This document shows, in pieces, positions 49,606-59,347 of a stretch of 64,000 nt of DNA. The position numbers were made by a program, and so were the translations under genes. This stretch comes from Chloroflexota bacterium (lineage in GTDB: Bacteria > Chloroflexota > Anaerolineae > Aggregatilineales > Phototrophicaceae), in the NCBI GenBank assembly GCA_016223085.1, contig JACRPS010000031.1, forward strand, positions 68,273-132,272, given 5' to 3'. How positions within the stretch are numbered: position 1 is the stretch's first letter; each line of letters opens with the position of its first letter. Below the pieces are notes generated by a model. That model was not told where the DNA came from, made no database searches, and saw only the letters and a program-made list of their open reading frames with translations.

Positions 49606-51528
49606 TTATGCCTGGCTGAAGGTATGCAGCGTTTCGAGGTAATACTCCGGCATACCGATGTCAAACCGCCTGCCGTCAATCATCAGCCCCAGGAAGCCAT
49701 CCTCGCGCCGCAGACGATCCAGCGCCGAGGTAAGCTGGAATTCGCCGCGTTCGCGCACGTTGTTGTGGATGTGCTCGTCCAGATAATCAAACACCTGCGG
49801 CTTGATAATGTACTGCCCGAACAGCGTCAGGTATTCGTCATCCGGCAGCACCGGCACGCGCAGGTTTTCGCGGGCGTAGGTGACGGTCGGCTTCTCGGCA
49901 AACTCGGTGATGTTGAGCAGCCGTTCCGGTTCAATCCAGACGCCCGTCACCGTGCCGAAGGCAAAGATTTGATCTTCGGGCGTGCGGCGCAGCCCGACGA
50001 CGCTGACGCCGTGACGGTTGTAGGCGTCAACCAGTTGGCGGGCGCAGGAACGGTCGGTATCGGAACGGTAAATGTGGTCGCCCAGCATCAGCAGAAATGG
50101 CTCGTTGCCCACCGCCTCGCGCGCGCTGTATACGGCATGGCCCAGCCCTTCCTGCATGGACTGGACAACAAACTTAACGCGGCTGCCCATATCCAGCAGC
50201 CGGCGCGAATAGTCCTGGAAATGTTTGGGCAGCTTGTTGTAGTTTTCGATGCTGACCTGTTCGTTAAAAAACGACTGGAACGCCGGCAGGTCATGTTCCT
50301 GCACGATGATAATCACCTCATCCAGCCCGGCTTCCAGCGCTTCTTCCACGATCAGCAGAATAGCCGGTTTGGCGATGCCGTCGCGGTCAACCACCGGGAA
50401 CAGTTCTTTCTTGGTGGCTTTAGTAGCGGGGAACAGGCGCGTGCCGAAGCCCGCCGCCGGGATGACCGCCTTCCGCACCTTCGCCCCGGCGGAAATCGTC
50501 AGTTTGAGGCACGACATGTTCAGGTCGCGTTCGATGATTTCGATGACTTTTTCCTGATCTGCCGCGCTGCGCGCCAGGAACTGCGCCGTGCCGTCCCCCT
50601 GCGACCCAACCCCTTTGCCACCCCAGATGTGCGGCTTCAGCGGTTCGTAGTTCAGCACCCGGTGCAGCACCGGCGCGGTGAGTTCTTCCGGGCAGGCGGG
50701 GGTGGCGTAGCGATCAAAATTGGCCTGCGCTTCTACCATCAGTTCGCCGATGCGCCGCGCGTCACCGGCTTCCAGCGCCTCAATCGCCTGGTGGACGATA
50801 CGTTTGTTGATCGGCCCCAGCAGTTCCTGCACACCGCGTTCGATGTCGGTTTCCGCGAACGGGTAGCTGCGGTTCAGCCGCGCCAGGATTTCCATCGTGT
50901 CCTTGTGAGCGTGCAAATCCACAATCACAAAGTGCAAGTCCCCCTTGACGCGGACTTCGTTAGTGTCCAGCCGGTCGCCGTCGAAGGTCATCAGCACTGG
51001 ACGCTCGCCGAAGGCGCAGCCCTGGTCCATCCGGCCACAGCGCGACGGTGTGAGGATTTCCCCCCGGTAAGCCATTTCCATCTCGCCGCGCACCGTCATT
51101 TTGAGATCGTAGACCCGGTTAAAGGCACGCGCCGTCAGCACGCAGATAGCCGCGCTGGATGACAGGCCCTTTTTCACCGGCATATCGGTTTTGTAGTTGT
51201 TGATGACCAGCCCGCGCACGTGGTAGTGGGTGTGGATTTCGTAGGCGACGCCGGCGATGTAGCTCCAGAAGCCGCCGGCACGGGCTTCCTGCAGGAGAGC
51301 CTCCGGTTCCATCGGGATTTCATACGGGCCATACGTGACGCCGTCCGGTGAGGTTGAGGTGAGTACCAGCGCGTTTGGGTGGGGCTGCACATCGGCATAA
51401 ATCCCCTGATTGGTGCCGGTGATGAGCGCGTAGCCTTTCTCGATGTCCGCATTGATGCGGCGGTAGCCGCCAGCCCAATCGGAGTGTTCGCCAAACAGGC
51501 AAATACGCCCAGGGACAAATATCTTCAA
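49606..51528 (-). CDS. Fused GHMP sugar kinase and UTP-sugar-1-phosphate uridylyltransferase
   Basis: A 640-aa two-enzyme fusion. Residues 1-345 are a GHMP kinase: PGRICLFGEHSDW at 6-18 (galactokinase-like start), the phosphate loop PVKKGLSSSAAIC near 115-127, and GGKGVGSQGDGT near 304. Residues 350-640 are a GalU-type nucleotidyltransferase: VIPAAGFGTRLFPATKATKKE near 354 (20 shown are the core), FLLMLGDHIY near 480, and TEFAEKP near 545. Together they could turn a free sugar into sugar-1-phosphate and then into UDP-sugar in one polypeptide. The sugar cannot be read from the sequence. Monocistronic. Confidence 0.85.
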   Translation of the reverse strand: MKIFVPGRICLFGEHSDWAGGYRRINADIEKGYALITGTNQGIYADVQPHPNALVLTSTSPDGVTYGPYEIPMEPEALLQEARAGGFWSYIAGVAYEIHTHYHVRGLVINNYKTDMPVKKGLSSSAAICVLTARAFNRVYDLKMTVRGEMEMAYRGEILTPSRCGRMDQGCAFGERPVLMTFDGDRLDTNEVRVKGDLHFVIVDLHAHKDTMEILARLNRSYPFAETDIERGVQELLGPINKRIVHQAIEALEAGDARRIGELMVEAQANFDRYATPACPEELTAPVLHRVLNYEPLKPHIWGGKGVGSQGDGTAQFLARSAADQEKVIEIIERDLNMSCLKLTISAGAKVRKAVIPAAGFGTRLFPATKATKKELFPVVDRDGIAKPAILLIVEEALEAGLDEVIIIVQEHDLPAFQSFFNEQVSIENYNKLPKHFQDYSRRLLDMGSRVKFVVQSMQEGLGHAVYSAREAVGNEPFLLMLGDHIYRSDTDRSCARQLVDAYNRHGVSVVGLRRTPEDQIFAFGTVTGVWIEPERLLNITEFAEKPTVTYARENLRVPVLPDDEYLTLFGQYIIKPQVFDYLDEHIHNNVRERGEFQLTSALDRLRREDGFLGLMIDGRRFDIGMPEYYLETLHTFSQA

Positions 51529-51658
51529 GGAGGAGTCTCCTTCCGTTTAGGAATAATCATGGTTTTGGCTTAAACTCTATTGTAACGGCTAACTGGCTTC
51601 CGCGCAGCGCCGTTTGCCGCTTCAAACCTTCATGAATCGCAATTCCCGGCGCACGGTT

Positions 51659-51664
51659 TATACT
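51659..51664 (+). promoter_or_regulatory. -10 box placed for a leaderless transcript
   Basis: TATACT ends 7 bp before the ATG of the hybrid histidine kinase at 51672, so transcription would begin at or just before the start codon. There is no ribosome site in the gap. No clear -35. Confidence 0.4.
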
Positions 51665-51671
51665 TAACGGC

Positions 51672-54485
51672 ATGAATACCATCCACCTGTTCACGCGAAA
51701 GGCCAACGCCATAATGGACTGGTTCTTTAAACCGGCGGTTCACGTCATGAGCCGGCTCAAATACCCGCAGAAGTTCGCGCTGGTGGGGCTGCTGCTGCTG
51801 CTGCCGCTGGCGGTGGTAATGAGCCAGTTTCTGGTGCAGATCAACAAGGATATTGATTTTGCCGCCAGAGAGCAGCTTGGCCTGACGTATACCGATCCGT
51901 TGAGTCATTTCTTGCAGCAGGTGCAGCAGCACGCCGCCTTAAACAGCGCCTACCTGAGCGGCGCGCGCGCGTTTGAAGACCTGGTGGTCGAAAAACAGGC
52001 CGGTGTTGAAACCACCATCGCAGCGCTGGACGTGGTAGATGCTGAGGTGGGTGAACGGCTGGGGGTGAGCGGCCAGTGGGCGGCGATCAAGCAGGAGTGG
52101 GCGGCGCTGAAAAACCGGGCGCTGCAACTGCGCCCGATTGAGAACGTCGAAGAACATAGCCGCATCAGCCAGCATGTGCTGGACCTGCTGACCAGCGTGG
52201 GCAACCGTTCCAACCTGATTCTGGATCCCAACATTGACAGCTATTACCTGATGGACACCATCATTACCAAGTTGCCGCTGCTGACCGATACCATGAGCCA
52301 GATTCGCACCTACGGGCTGCGCTCGGCGGTGACAGGCATCCTGACGCGGGAAGATCAAACCCGGCTGACGATTCTCTCCGGGCTGGTGGAATCTACCCTG
52401 AAGGCGAACCAGAGCGGCCTGGGTTATGCCTTTGCCGCGAACGAAGACCTGCGCCGCCAGTTGCGCCCCTGGCTAGAGCTGTACCAGGGTAACACCGATG
52501 AGTTCCTGACTCTGACGGAAAGCGAAATCCTCAACCGCGCTGCCGGCAGCACCACTCGCCCCAGCGCGGCGGCGGTCACGGTGAACCCGGATGCGTATTA
52601 TGCCGTCACCACGCAGATGATAAATCAGGGCTTCTTTTTTATGGATAAGGTCGCGCCGGCGCTGCATGACGTGCTGCAGGCGCGAATTGACGGCTTCATC
52701 CAGCGCCGGAACGTGGTGCTGGTGGTGACACTGATCGCCCTCAGCGCGACCGCTTACCTGTTCGCCGGGTTCTATCTGGCCGTCATCCGCACCATTGCCA
52801 GCCTGGAACGCGCCTCGCAGCGGATGGTGAAGGGGGATATGAGCGGTCTGCTGGCGATTGAGAGCCGCGACGAACTGGCCCAGATCGCGTTTGCGTTTAA
52901 CACCATCGCCACCGAACTGATGACCGCCCGCGATCAGGCTGTCGAAGCCAACCGTGCCAAGAGCACCTTCCTGGCAAACATGAGCCACGAACTGCGCACA
53001 CCGCTGAACGCGATCATTGGCTACAGTGAACTGATTGAAGAAGAATTAAGCGACCGCGCCGATGAGGAGTTTATCCCCGATTTGCGCAAAATCCAGACAG
53101 CAGCTACCCATCTGCTGTCGCTCATCAATGACATCCTTGACCTGTCGAAGATCGAAGCCGGCAAGATGGACCTGTTCCTGGAGACGATTGACGTGTCGTC
53201 GCTGGTAGACGGCGTGGTGACAACCGTCATGCCGCTGGTCGAGAAAAACGGCAACGAACTCCAGGTGCGCAGCGGCGACAACCTGGGCCGGATGCATACC
53301 GATCTCACCAAAGTCCGGCAGACGCTGCTGAACCTGTTGAGCAATGCCAGCAAGTTCACCGAGAAGGGGCAGATCACGCTCGACGTGCGCCGCGAAGCCC
53401 TGAACGGCACCGACTGGCTGATATTTACGGTGAGCGATACCGGCATCGGCATGAGCAAGGAACAGTTATCCCGTCTGTTTAAGGATTTTTCCCAGGCCGA
53501 CTCGTCCACCACGCGCAAGTATGGCGGCACGGGGTTGGGGCTGGCGATCAGCCACCGCTTCTGCCAGATGATGGGTGGCAATATCAGCGTGACCAGCGAA
53601 GTCGGGCAGGGGTCAACTTTCACCGTACGGCTGCCCGCCACCGTTGCCAAACCTGGCGACGTGGCCGAAGTTCTTGTGCCCACCGAAATCAAAGCGCCGC
53701 TGAACGCGCTGGGCGCCAGCACCGTGCTGGTGATTGACGACGATGCCTCGGTGCGGGAACTGGTTGCCCGCTTTCTGGCGAAAGAGGGCTTTAACGTGCG
53801 CGTGGCCGTCAACGGGCAGGAAGGGCTGAAGGTCGCGCGCGAGTTTAAGCCGGATGTGATTACGCTCGACGTGATGATGCCCGGCATGGATGGCTGGTCG
53901 GTGCTGACGACACTCAAGGCTGACCCGGAACTGATGCACATCCCGGTGGTGATGCTGACCATCGTCAGCGATAAAAACCTGGGTTACGCGCTGGGCGCGT
54001 CCGATTACCTGACCAAGCCGATTGACCGCGACCGGCTGGTGAGTGTCCTCAGGAAATACGAGTGTAAACGACCGCTCTGTAACATCCTCGTGGTCGAAGA
54101 CGACCAGCAGACCCGCGAGATTGTGGTGCGGATGCTGCAAAAAGAGGGCTGGCACGCCCGCGAAGCCGAGGATGGCCTGGTTGCGCTTGAGCAGGTGAAA
54201 CAGGAGATGCCGGAACTCATCCTGCTCGACCTGATGATGCCGCGTATGGACGGCTTCGAGTTCCTGGCGGAACTGCGCAAGCTGGAAGGTGGTCGGTCAA
54301 TTCCGGTCATCGTGGTTACAGCCATGGACTTAACGCCGGAGGACCGCCTGCGCCTGAATGGGCAGGTGAAGCAGATTTTGCAGAAGGGCGCATTCCGGCA
54401 GGATCAACTGCTGGCGGAAGTCCGCAAGCTGGTGCACGAACTGCTGCAACTGCATTTGCCGAGCCGGAATGTGGAAAAGCCATAG
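51672..54485 (+). CDS. Hybrid sensor histidine kinase with two receiver domains
   Basis: A 937-aa membrane sensor. Order: membrane span (about residues 34-54), a 290-residue outside sensor region, second span (346-368), HAMP linker (369-420), dimerisation domain with SHELRTP near 437 (phosphoacceptor His), ATPase domain (543-656) with DTGIGM and [10 protein letters not shown], receiver 1 (685-797, [11 protein letters not shown]), and receiver 2 (803-929, [11 protein letters not shown]). Two tandem receivers with no Hpt domain suggest phosphate passes to an outside Hpt protein or that the receivers tune the kinase. A lone regulator begins at 190, but distance makes pairing uncertain. Confidence 0.93.
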   Translation: MNTIHLFTRKANAIMDWFFKPAVHVMSRLKYPQKFALVGLLLLLPLAVVMSQFLVQINKDIDFAAREQLGLTYTDPLSHFLQQVQQHAALNSAYLSGARAFEDLVVEKQAGVETTIAALDVVDAEVGERLGVSGQWAAIKQEWAALKNRALQLRPIENVEEHSRISQHVLDLLTSVGNRSNLILDPNIDSYYLMDTIITKLPLLTDTMSQIRTYGLRSAVTGILTREDQTRLTILSGLVESTLKANQSGLGYAFAANEDLRRQLRPWLELYQGNTDEFLTLTESEILNRAAGSTTRPSAAAVTVNPDAYYAVTTQMINQGFFFMDKVAPALHDVLQARIDGFIQRRNVVLVVTLIALSATAYLFAGFYLAVIRTIASLERASQRMVKGDMSGLLAIESRDELAQIAFAFNTIATELMTARDQAVEANRAKSTFLANMSHELRTPLNAIIGYSELIEEELSDRADEEFIPDLRKIQTAATHLLSLINDILDLSKIEAGKMDLFLETIDVSSLVDGVVTTVMPLVEKNGNELQVRSGDNLGRMHTDLTKVRQTLLNLLSNASKFTEKGQITLDVRREALNGTDWLIFTVSDTGIGMSKEQLSRLFKDFSQADSSTTRKYGGTGLGLAISHRFCQMMGGNISVTSEVGQGSTFTVRLPATVAKPGDVAEVLVPTEIKAPLNALGASTVLVIDDDASVRELVARFLAKEGFNVRVAVNGQEGLKVAREFKPDVITLDVMMPGMDGWSVLTTLKADPELMHIPVVMLTIVSDKNLGYALGASDYLTKPIDRDRLVSVLRKYECKRPLCNILVVEDDQQTREIVVRMLQKEGWHAREAEDGLVALEQVKQEMPELILLDLMMPRMDGFEFLAELRKLEGGRSIPVIVVTAMDLTPEDRLRLNGQVKQILQKGAFRQDQLLAEVRKLVHELLQLHLPSRNVEKP

Positions 54486-54588
54486 GGTAGTTATCAGTTT
54501 TCAGTGGTCAGTTTTCGGTAAAGACACCCGATACAGGCGGGTTGGGACGGGCCAAGCCGTAAGTGGTTGATGCAGAAGGGCATTCCCG

Positions 54589-55629
54589 ATGAAACAGGCG
54601 GTGATGACAGCGCCCGGTCAGATCGAGTTTCGTGAGCTTGACAGGCCGCTGCCGCAGGACGATGAAGTTCTGATGCAAACCCGGCGGATCGGCGTGTGCG
54701 GCTCGGATATTCATGTGTATCATGGGCTGCACCCGTATACCGGCTATCCGGTGGTGCAGGGGCACGAGGTCGGTGGCGTGGTGGCGGCGCTCGGTAAACA
54801 GGTAACCGGGCTGAAGGTTGGCGACAAAATCACCTTCATGCCGCAAATTACCTGCGGCGAGTGTTATCCCTGCACGCATGGCATGTACCACATCTGCGAA
54901 TCGCTGAAGGTGATGGGCTTCCAGACCGGCGGCGGCGCGCAGGAATATGTTGCGCTGCCGGCTGAAAATGTCCTGAAACTGCCGGACACAATGTCGCTGG
55001 ATGAAGCCGCGTTCGTCGAGCCGGTGTCCGTTGCTGTCCACGCCCTCGCACGTGGGGGTGGGGCGCAGGGTAAAAAGGTGCTGGTGCTGGGCGCCGGCCC
55101 CATCGGCAACCTGACGGCGCAGGTCGCCAGAGCTTCCGGCGCGGCGGCAGTGATGATTACGGACGTCAGCCCGTATAAACTGGAAAAAGCCAGACAGTGC
55201 GGCATTGATTTTGTGGTCAACCCGGCGCAGGAAAAACTGGGCGACGCGCTTCGGCGCGATTTTGGCCCGGAGCGAGCCGATCTGATTCTGGAATGTGTGG
55301 GCGTGGAAGCCACCATCAACGATGCTGTTCTCAATGCCCGTAAGGGAACCACCATCGTGATTGTAGGCGTGTTTGGCAAAAAGCCGCAGGTTGATCTGGG
55401 GCTGGTGCAGGACCGCGAACTCAGCCTGGTCGGCACGCTGATGTACCAGAAATCCGATTACGAGTGCGCAATTGAACTGGTTGCGCGGGGCAAACTGCGG
55501 CTTGATGAGATGATTACGCACCGCTTCCCGTTTGACCAATATCTGGCGGCTTACCAGGCGATTGAGGCGGCCAACGGCGAATACCTCAAGGTGATGATTG
55601 ATCTGGACGCCCCGTCGCTGCTAACCTGA
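54589..55629 (+). CDS. Zinc-dependent medium-chain alcohol dehydrogenase
   Basis: A 346-aa MDR enzyme like sorbitol or threonine 3-dehydrogenases. Catalytic zinc: Cys in GVCGSDIHVYHG near residue 38 and GHEVGG near 60. Structural zinc: TCGECYPCTHGMYHIC near 85-100, with four cysteines. Cofactor fold: VLGAGPIGNLTAQVARASGA near 165-184, followed by an acidic residue in ITDVSPYK, which favours NAD. It probably oxidises a polyol or sugar alcohol. A palindrome follows the stop codon directly. Not clearly linked to its neighbours. Confidence 0.9.
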   Translation: MKQAVMTAPGQIEFRELDRPLPQDDEVLMQTRRIGVCGSDIHVYHGLHPYTGYPVVQGHEVGGVVAALGKQVTGLKVGDKITFMPQITCGECYPCTHGMYHICESLKVMGFQTGGGAQEYVALPAENVLKLPDTMSLDEAAFVEPVSVAVHALARGGGAQGKKVLVLGAGPIGNLTAQVARASGAAAVMITDVSPYKLEKARQCGIDFVVNPAQEKLGDALRRDFGPERADLILECVGVEATINDAVLNARKGTTIVIVGVFGKKPQVDLGLVQDRELSLVGTLMYQKSDYECAIELVARGKLRLDEMITHRFPFDQYLAAYQAIEAANGEYLKVMIDLDAPSLLT

Positions 55630-55655
55630 TAGGGACACGGCGTGCCGTGTCCCTA
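55630..55655. repeat. Intergenic palindrome touching a stop codon
   Basis: Perfect 12-bp arms TAGGGACACGGC and GCCGTGTCCCTA around GT, starting directly after the stop of the alcohol dehydrogenase and lying between convergent genes. Confidence 0.8.
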
Positions 55656-55671
55656 CCGCCTGTTGCAGTGG

Positions 55672-56655
55672 CTATTCCACCCCCTCAAACGTCACCGGCA
55701 CGATTTCGTACTGTTCCGCCTGTGGATTGCCGAAGTAGACGTTGATGAAATGAGGCGCGCCGTCGCGCAGCGCCACCGTCGTCGCTTCGCCGCCGGTTTC
55801 GGCGCGGTTGGTGACGGTCGCCGTCGCCCAATCGTCGTCGCTCGTCACTTCGACCAGTTGCTGTCCGCCGGCCCCGGAGAATGTATCGGCCACCGCGTAG
55901 AACCTGCTGCCATCCGGTGAAAGCACCATGCCATCAATTGCCAGCGGCTCGCTTAACGCCACCTCGGTCAGACCTTCGGGGTCATCCAGTGGGATTTTAT
56001 AAACTGCCGCGCTGCCGGAAACCGCTGCCAGCAGGTAGCCGTCAGGGTGATAATCAATGCCGTTTAAGCCAAAGTTATCGCTGGTTAGCCGGTCGCTCTC
56101 GATAAAAATTTCGGCGTTGCCGTCCATGTCCACGCGATAGATCACAGGCGAAAAACTGTCGGTGACGTAGGCGTTGCCGTCAGCGTCAATTGTCACGTCA
56201 TTGGCGAAATGGCGATTGTCCGGCAGCAGCGCGCCCAGGTCGGCCAGGAACAGCCGCTCGCCTGTTTCCAGATCATACGCGGCCAGTTGTGCGGTGCCAG
56301 TGGCGGACGGGTCGGAGAACATACTCGAATCGGAATTGGAGACGAGCAGCCGGTTATTCGCCGCGTCAACGTGAATGCCGACAGTTGAAACCAGGTCTTC
56401 GTCCTCGATAAAGGGTTCGGCCTCGCCGCCTTCCTCAATCTGGAAAATCGTGCCCTGACTCAGTGACCCGAACAGGAAGCGGTCATTTGCGGCGTCGTAC
56501 TCCACGCCTTCCGGCAGCAGCGCAGCCAGGTTGATGATAATCGGTTCGCCGAGGGCGGCGCTTGTGGTAGCTTCCGGTGTCATTTCCTGCGCCGCAGTGG
56601 GCAGCACCAGTACCAGTAGCGCAGTGACCAGCAGCAGAAACTTTGTAACGCGCAT
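55672..56655 (-). CDS. Secreted SMP-30/gluconolactonase-like propeller
   Basis: A 327-aa protein with a signal peptide (residues 1-22, cleavage after TAA or AAQ). The rest reads as a six-bladed propeller: LPEGVEYDAANDRFLFGSLS, STVGIHVDAANNRLLVSNSD, FANDVTIDADGNAYVTDSFS, LNGIDYHPDGYLLAAVSG and AIDGMVLSPDGSRFYAVAD. SMP-30-like proteins include lactonases that need divalent metal; the Glu and Asn at the first and third blades are compatible, but activity is not certain. Probably outside the membrane. Monocistronic. Confidence 0.78.
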   Translation of the reverse strand: MRVTKFLLLVTALLVLVLPTAAQEMTPEATTSAALGEPIIINLAALLPEGVEYDAANDRFLFGSLSQGTIFQIEEGGEAEPFIEDEDLVSTVGIHVDAANNRLLVSNSDSSMFSDPSATGTAQLAAYDLETGERLFLADLGALLPDNRHFANDVTIDADGNAYVTDSFSPVIYRVDMDGNAEIFIESDRLTSDNFGLNGIDYHPDGYLLAAVSGSAAVYKIPLDDPEGLTEVALSEPLAIDGMVLSPDGSRFYAVADTFSGAGGQQLVEVTSDDDWATATVTNRAETGGEATTVALRDGAPHFINVYFGNPQAEQYEIVPVTFEGVE

Positions 56656-56772
56656 ACAAGCTCCCTTTCACAATAAACCGTCCGATGGTTTTAGGACGTA
56701 GTTCTACCTCCATAACTTACGGCGCAAAACCGGCTGTTGGATGAGCCACCATCTACGAAATAGAACTCATGT

Positions 56773-56778
56773 TATAAT
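56773..56778 (+). promoter_or_regulatory. -10 box placed for a leaderless transcript
   Basis: TATAAT ends 7 bp before ATG 56786 of the recombinase gene, so the mRNA would start at about the start codon. No -35 consensus at 17 bp. Confidence 0.45.
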
Positions 56779-56785
56779 CCCCGGC

Positions 56786-57829
56786 ATGGCGAAGATCATT
56801 CTCTCCAGGCGCAGCAGCGCGATTGCCCCGGCGGACGAGTTAACCTTCAATTTCTTGATGGCGCTGCCTGGGCGCGCCAGCAGCGTGCATACCCAGCGCG
56901 CCTATTTCCGCTGGGTAGACCAGTACCTGCGCGATGTGGCCGGCCTGAAACCGACCAGCGGCGATGGGCGCATCAACCGGATGCAGGCGCTGCCGGTGCG
57001 GACGCTGCAAGCGAGCCTTAGCGCGCCGCAGTTCCGCGCCTGGCTGGGACAGTTGGTGGAGTCCGAGCATGGCAAGCAGGCCATCGGTCAGGCGCGGGCG
57101 GCGGTGGTGACGCTGGCGAGCCTGCTGGCAGAAGCCGGCCTGCTGGACGACTACAGCAGCGCCAGCATGACGAACGTGCGACCACCGAAGGCCGAAGATG
57201 GCCAGCGGCCCGGACGCTGGCTGTCACCGGAGCAGATCAAGCGGCTGATCGCCGCCTCGCAGCAGATCGCCACCTCGGAAAATCAGGCGCTGCGCAACCA
57301 CGTTGTACTTTCGATTCTATGTACGATGGCGCTGCGTCGCGAAGAACTGGCCGCCGCGCGCTGGGGCGACCTGTCGCTGCAAAATGACCGCGTGGTCATG
57401 CGGGTGCATGGCAAGGGGCGCAAGGCGGCCATCATTGATGTACCGCGCCCGGTGCTGGCCCTCATTCATCGCTGGCGCGCCGCCATCACCCGCGACAACG
57501 CCGCGCCGTCGAAGGAGTCGCCGCTGGTGCGGCGTATCTGGAAGGGCGGGCGCATCAGCCGTCGGGGACTGACGCCGGACGGCATCTGGTGGATGGTTGG
57601 CGATGCCGCGCGGTTGGCTGATCTCGGCCACGTCGCGCCGCACGATCTGCGCCGGTCGGTAGCTGGAGCGCTGCACGAGGCGGGAACGCCCATCGAAAAA
57701 ATCAGCCAGCTTTTGCGGCACTCCAACGTCGCCGTGACCGAGCGTTACCTCAGCCGGCTGCCGCAGCGCAACGAAGGCGCCATCCTCATGAGCGACATGC
57801 TGGGGCTGGAGGAGGATTGGGACGAGTAG
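56786..57829 (+). CDS. Tyrosine recombinase/integrase, orphan
   Basis: A 347-aa tyrosine recombinase distinct from the element integrase. N-terminal core-binding domain (about residues 15-130), catalytic domain with Arg in MALRREELAAARW near 195, HDLRRSVAGAL near 288, LLRHSNVAVTERYLSR near 311 with the last His and the nucleophilic Tyr. No att repeat or other mobile gene is next to it, so it may be a host recombinase or the remnant of a lost element. ATG 56786 is preferred to the upstream ATG at 56741, because TATAAT lies between them. Confidence 0.88.
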   Translation: MAKIILSRRSSAIAPADELTFNFLMALPGRASSVHTQRAYFRWVDQYLRDVAGLKPTSGDGRINRMQALPVRTLQASLSAPQFRAWLGQLVESEHGKQAIGQARAAVVTLASLLAEAGLLDDYSSASMTNVRPPKAEDGQRPGRWLSPEQIKRLIAASQQIATSENQALRNHVVLSILCTMALRREELAAARWGDLSLQNDRVVMRVHGKGRKAAIIDVPRPVLALIHRWRAAITRDNAAPSKESPLVRRIWKGGRISRRGLTPDGIWWMVGDAARLADLGHVAPHDLRRSVAGALHEAGTPIEKISQLLRHSNVAVTERYLSRLPQRNEGAILMSDMLGLEEDWDE

Positions 57830-58354
57830 CTATGCCCCGGCAATTGCCGCTGTATCTTCGTAGTGTTTCACCACCAGATACCAGCCGAGGAAGAGCAGCA
57901 GCGTCGGCGCTTTGGCGGTTTCCAGTTCCGGGTCCAGGCTGATGTCCGCGCTTAACTTGAAGCTGTTTTTGGTGTGGAAGCCAACCAGCGGTTCGCCTTC
58001 GGCATTGGTCCATACCCACTTGGTCCCCCAGAAGTTGCCCTGCTTCCAGTAGAACACGCGCCCGTCGGGATATTCCAGCCGTCCCGTTCCCGACCAGTTA
58101 TAGCGGAATACCGCCGGTTCTTCGCCGGTCACGGCGGAACGGATTTCGACGCGCCGGTTCCACAGGCCCTTGCGCTCGAACAGCCAGCGGTTGCCCACAC
58201 CTTCCACTTCGACCAGGTCCCGCCACCACTTGGGTTGATGGATGGTTGCCAGCACCTCACCGTCATCGCCGCGCAGTTCATAATGGTTGCGCCAGAAACT
58301 GGGTTTTATCCAGCGAACGCCCTGACTTTCGAGTTCGGCAAGCGTCTTTTTCAT
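57830..58354 (-). CDS. Conserved protein, possible LURP-one/tubby-like beta fold
   Basis: A 174-aa protein rich in beta strands and aromatic residues: WRNHYELRGDDGEVLATIHQ, WLFERKGLWNRRVEIRS, RVFYWKQGNFWGTKWVWTNA. A C-terminal hydrophobic helix (PTLLLFLGWYLVV) may bury in the fold, as in LURP-one/scramblase-like barrels. That fold is only a guess. ATG 58354 has GAGGAG upstream; a longer frame to 58534 would run through a palindromic repeat. It converges on the recombinase gene with no gap. Confidence 0.55.
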   Translation of the reverse strand: MKKTLAELESQGVRWIKPSFWRNHYELRGDDGEVLATIHQPKWWRDLVEVEGVGNRWLFERKGLWNRRVEIRSAVTGEEPAVFRYNWSGTGRLEYPDGRVFYWKQGNFWGTKWVWTNAEGEPLVGFHTKNSFKLSADISLDPELETAKAPTLLLFLGWYLVVKHYEDTAAIAGA

Positions 58355-58376
58355 CTCGCATCGCTCCTCAACTAAC

Positions 58377-58404
58377 GTAGGGACACGATCTATCGTGTCC
58401 CTAC
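58377..58404. repeat. Intergenic palindrome, identical to the copy at 2860
   Basis: The same 28 bp as 2860-2887, with 13-bp arms, 22 bp upstream of the gene start at 58354. Two identical copies 55 kb apart point to recent copying or strong constraint. Confidence 0.85.
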
Positions 58405-58519
58405 CGATCAATACGTACAATGCCGCCTCCCGGTTTCGGAAGCGGATATAACCGCCCGTTCGCATCCCTCGCGGCAGGAAAGTACAATTGCAGGCGGAAT
58501 CCGCCAGCAGGGAACGCTT

Positions 58520-59338
58520 ATGCTCGCCACCCAACCCTTCTTTTTGGCTCAGGCTACGGCTGCCCGCTATGCCGAACTGCCGGTTGTTACGGCGGTCGTG
58601 CTGGCCGGGTCGCTGGCCGCCGATGTGGCCGACAACGAGTCCGATATTGATCTGTACGTCTATTCGACGGAAGAATTGTCACTGAATGACCGGCGCAGAA
58701 TCGCGCTGCGGGACGCGAGTCGTGCTGACGTGGACAACCGCTTCTGGGAGCCGGGCGACGAGTGGATAGACCAGGTCAGCGGCATCAAGGTGGATGTCAC
58801 CTTCCGCCAGCCGGCGTGGATTGAGGAGCAGCTAAACCGCGTGCTGGTCCGGCATCAGGCTTCGACCGGCTATTCCACCTGTTTCTGGTACAACGTACTC
58901 CACTCGCAGCCGCTGTTTGATCGTAACGGCTGGTACGCGCGGTTGCAGCAGTACACCCGCCAGCCGTACCCCGAACCGCTGCGGCAGGCGGTATTTGCCA
59001 AGAATTACCCGCTGCTGCGGCAGAAACTTTCCGCGTATTCCCATCAACTCGAAAGCGCCATCCGGCGCAATGACCGCGTGAGTATCAATCATCGTGTTGG
59101 TGCGCTGCTGGCGAGCTACTTTGATGTGCTGTTTGCGTTCAACCGCCTGCCGCATCCCGGGGAAAAGCGGCTGGCGCAGTTGGTTGAGGAACGCTGCCCG
59201 CTGCGTCCACCGACCATGCGCGAGGATGTAGACCGCCTGCTGCGTGCCGACGGCGCGGACGTGCTGGCGGCGGTAGATGCGCTGGCCGATGGACTGGATA
59301 TAATACTGGCTGCCGAGGGTTTTACCATTACCGAATAG
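58520..59338 (+). CDS. Nucleotidyltransferase-fold protein (DUF4037-like)
   Basis: A 272-aa protein with the pol-beta-type nucleotidyltransferase motif VLAGSLAADVADNESDIDLY near residues 27-46: the GS loop and two metal-binding Asp. A third acidic residue could be in KVDVTF near 93. The C-terminal half is helical, as in DUF4037 and antibiotic nucleotidyltransferases. It probably adds a nucleotide to a small molecule or protein, with the target unknown. It is 9 bp upstream of the F420-type oxidoreductase gene and likely shares its transcript. Confidence 0.78.
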   Translation: MLATQPFFLAQATAARYAELPVVTAVVLAGSLAADVADNESDIDLYVYSTEELSLNDRRRIALRDASRADVDNRFWEPGDEWIDQVSGIKVDVTFRQPAWIEEQLNRVLVRHQASTGYSTCFWYNVLHSQPLFDRNGWYARLQQYTRQPYPEPLRQAVFAKNYPLLRQKLSAYSHQLESAIRRNDRVSINHRVGALLASYFDVLFAFNRLPHPGEKRLAQLVEERCPLRPPTMREDVDRLLRADGADVLAAVDALADGLDIILAAEGFTITE

Positions 59339-59347
59339 GATGAAGAA

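Noticed and set aside
49576-51162. 528-codon open frame opposite the kinase-GalU gene
   Set aside because: Shadow of a gene with two clear enzyme domains; the opposite product is of low complexity and rich in His, Arg and Gln.
54486-54588. Repeated CAGTTTTC near 54497-54525
   Set aside because: Two short copies in a 100-bp gap with no symmetry or promoter pattern; likely chance.
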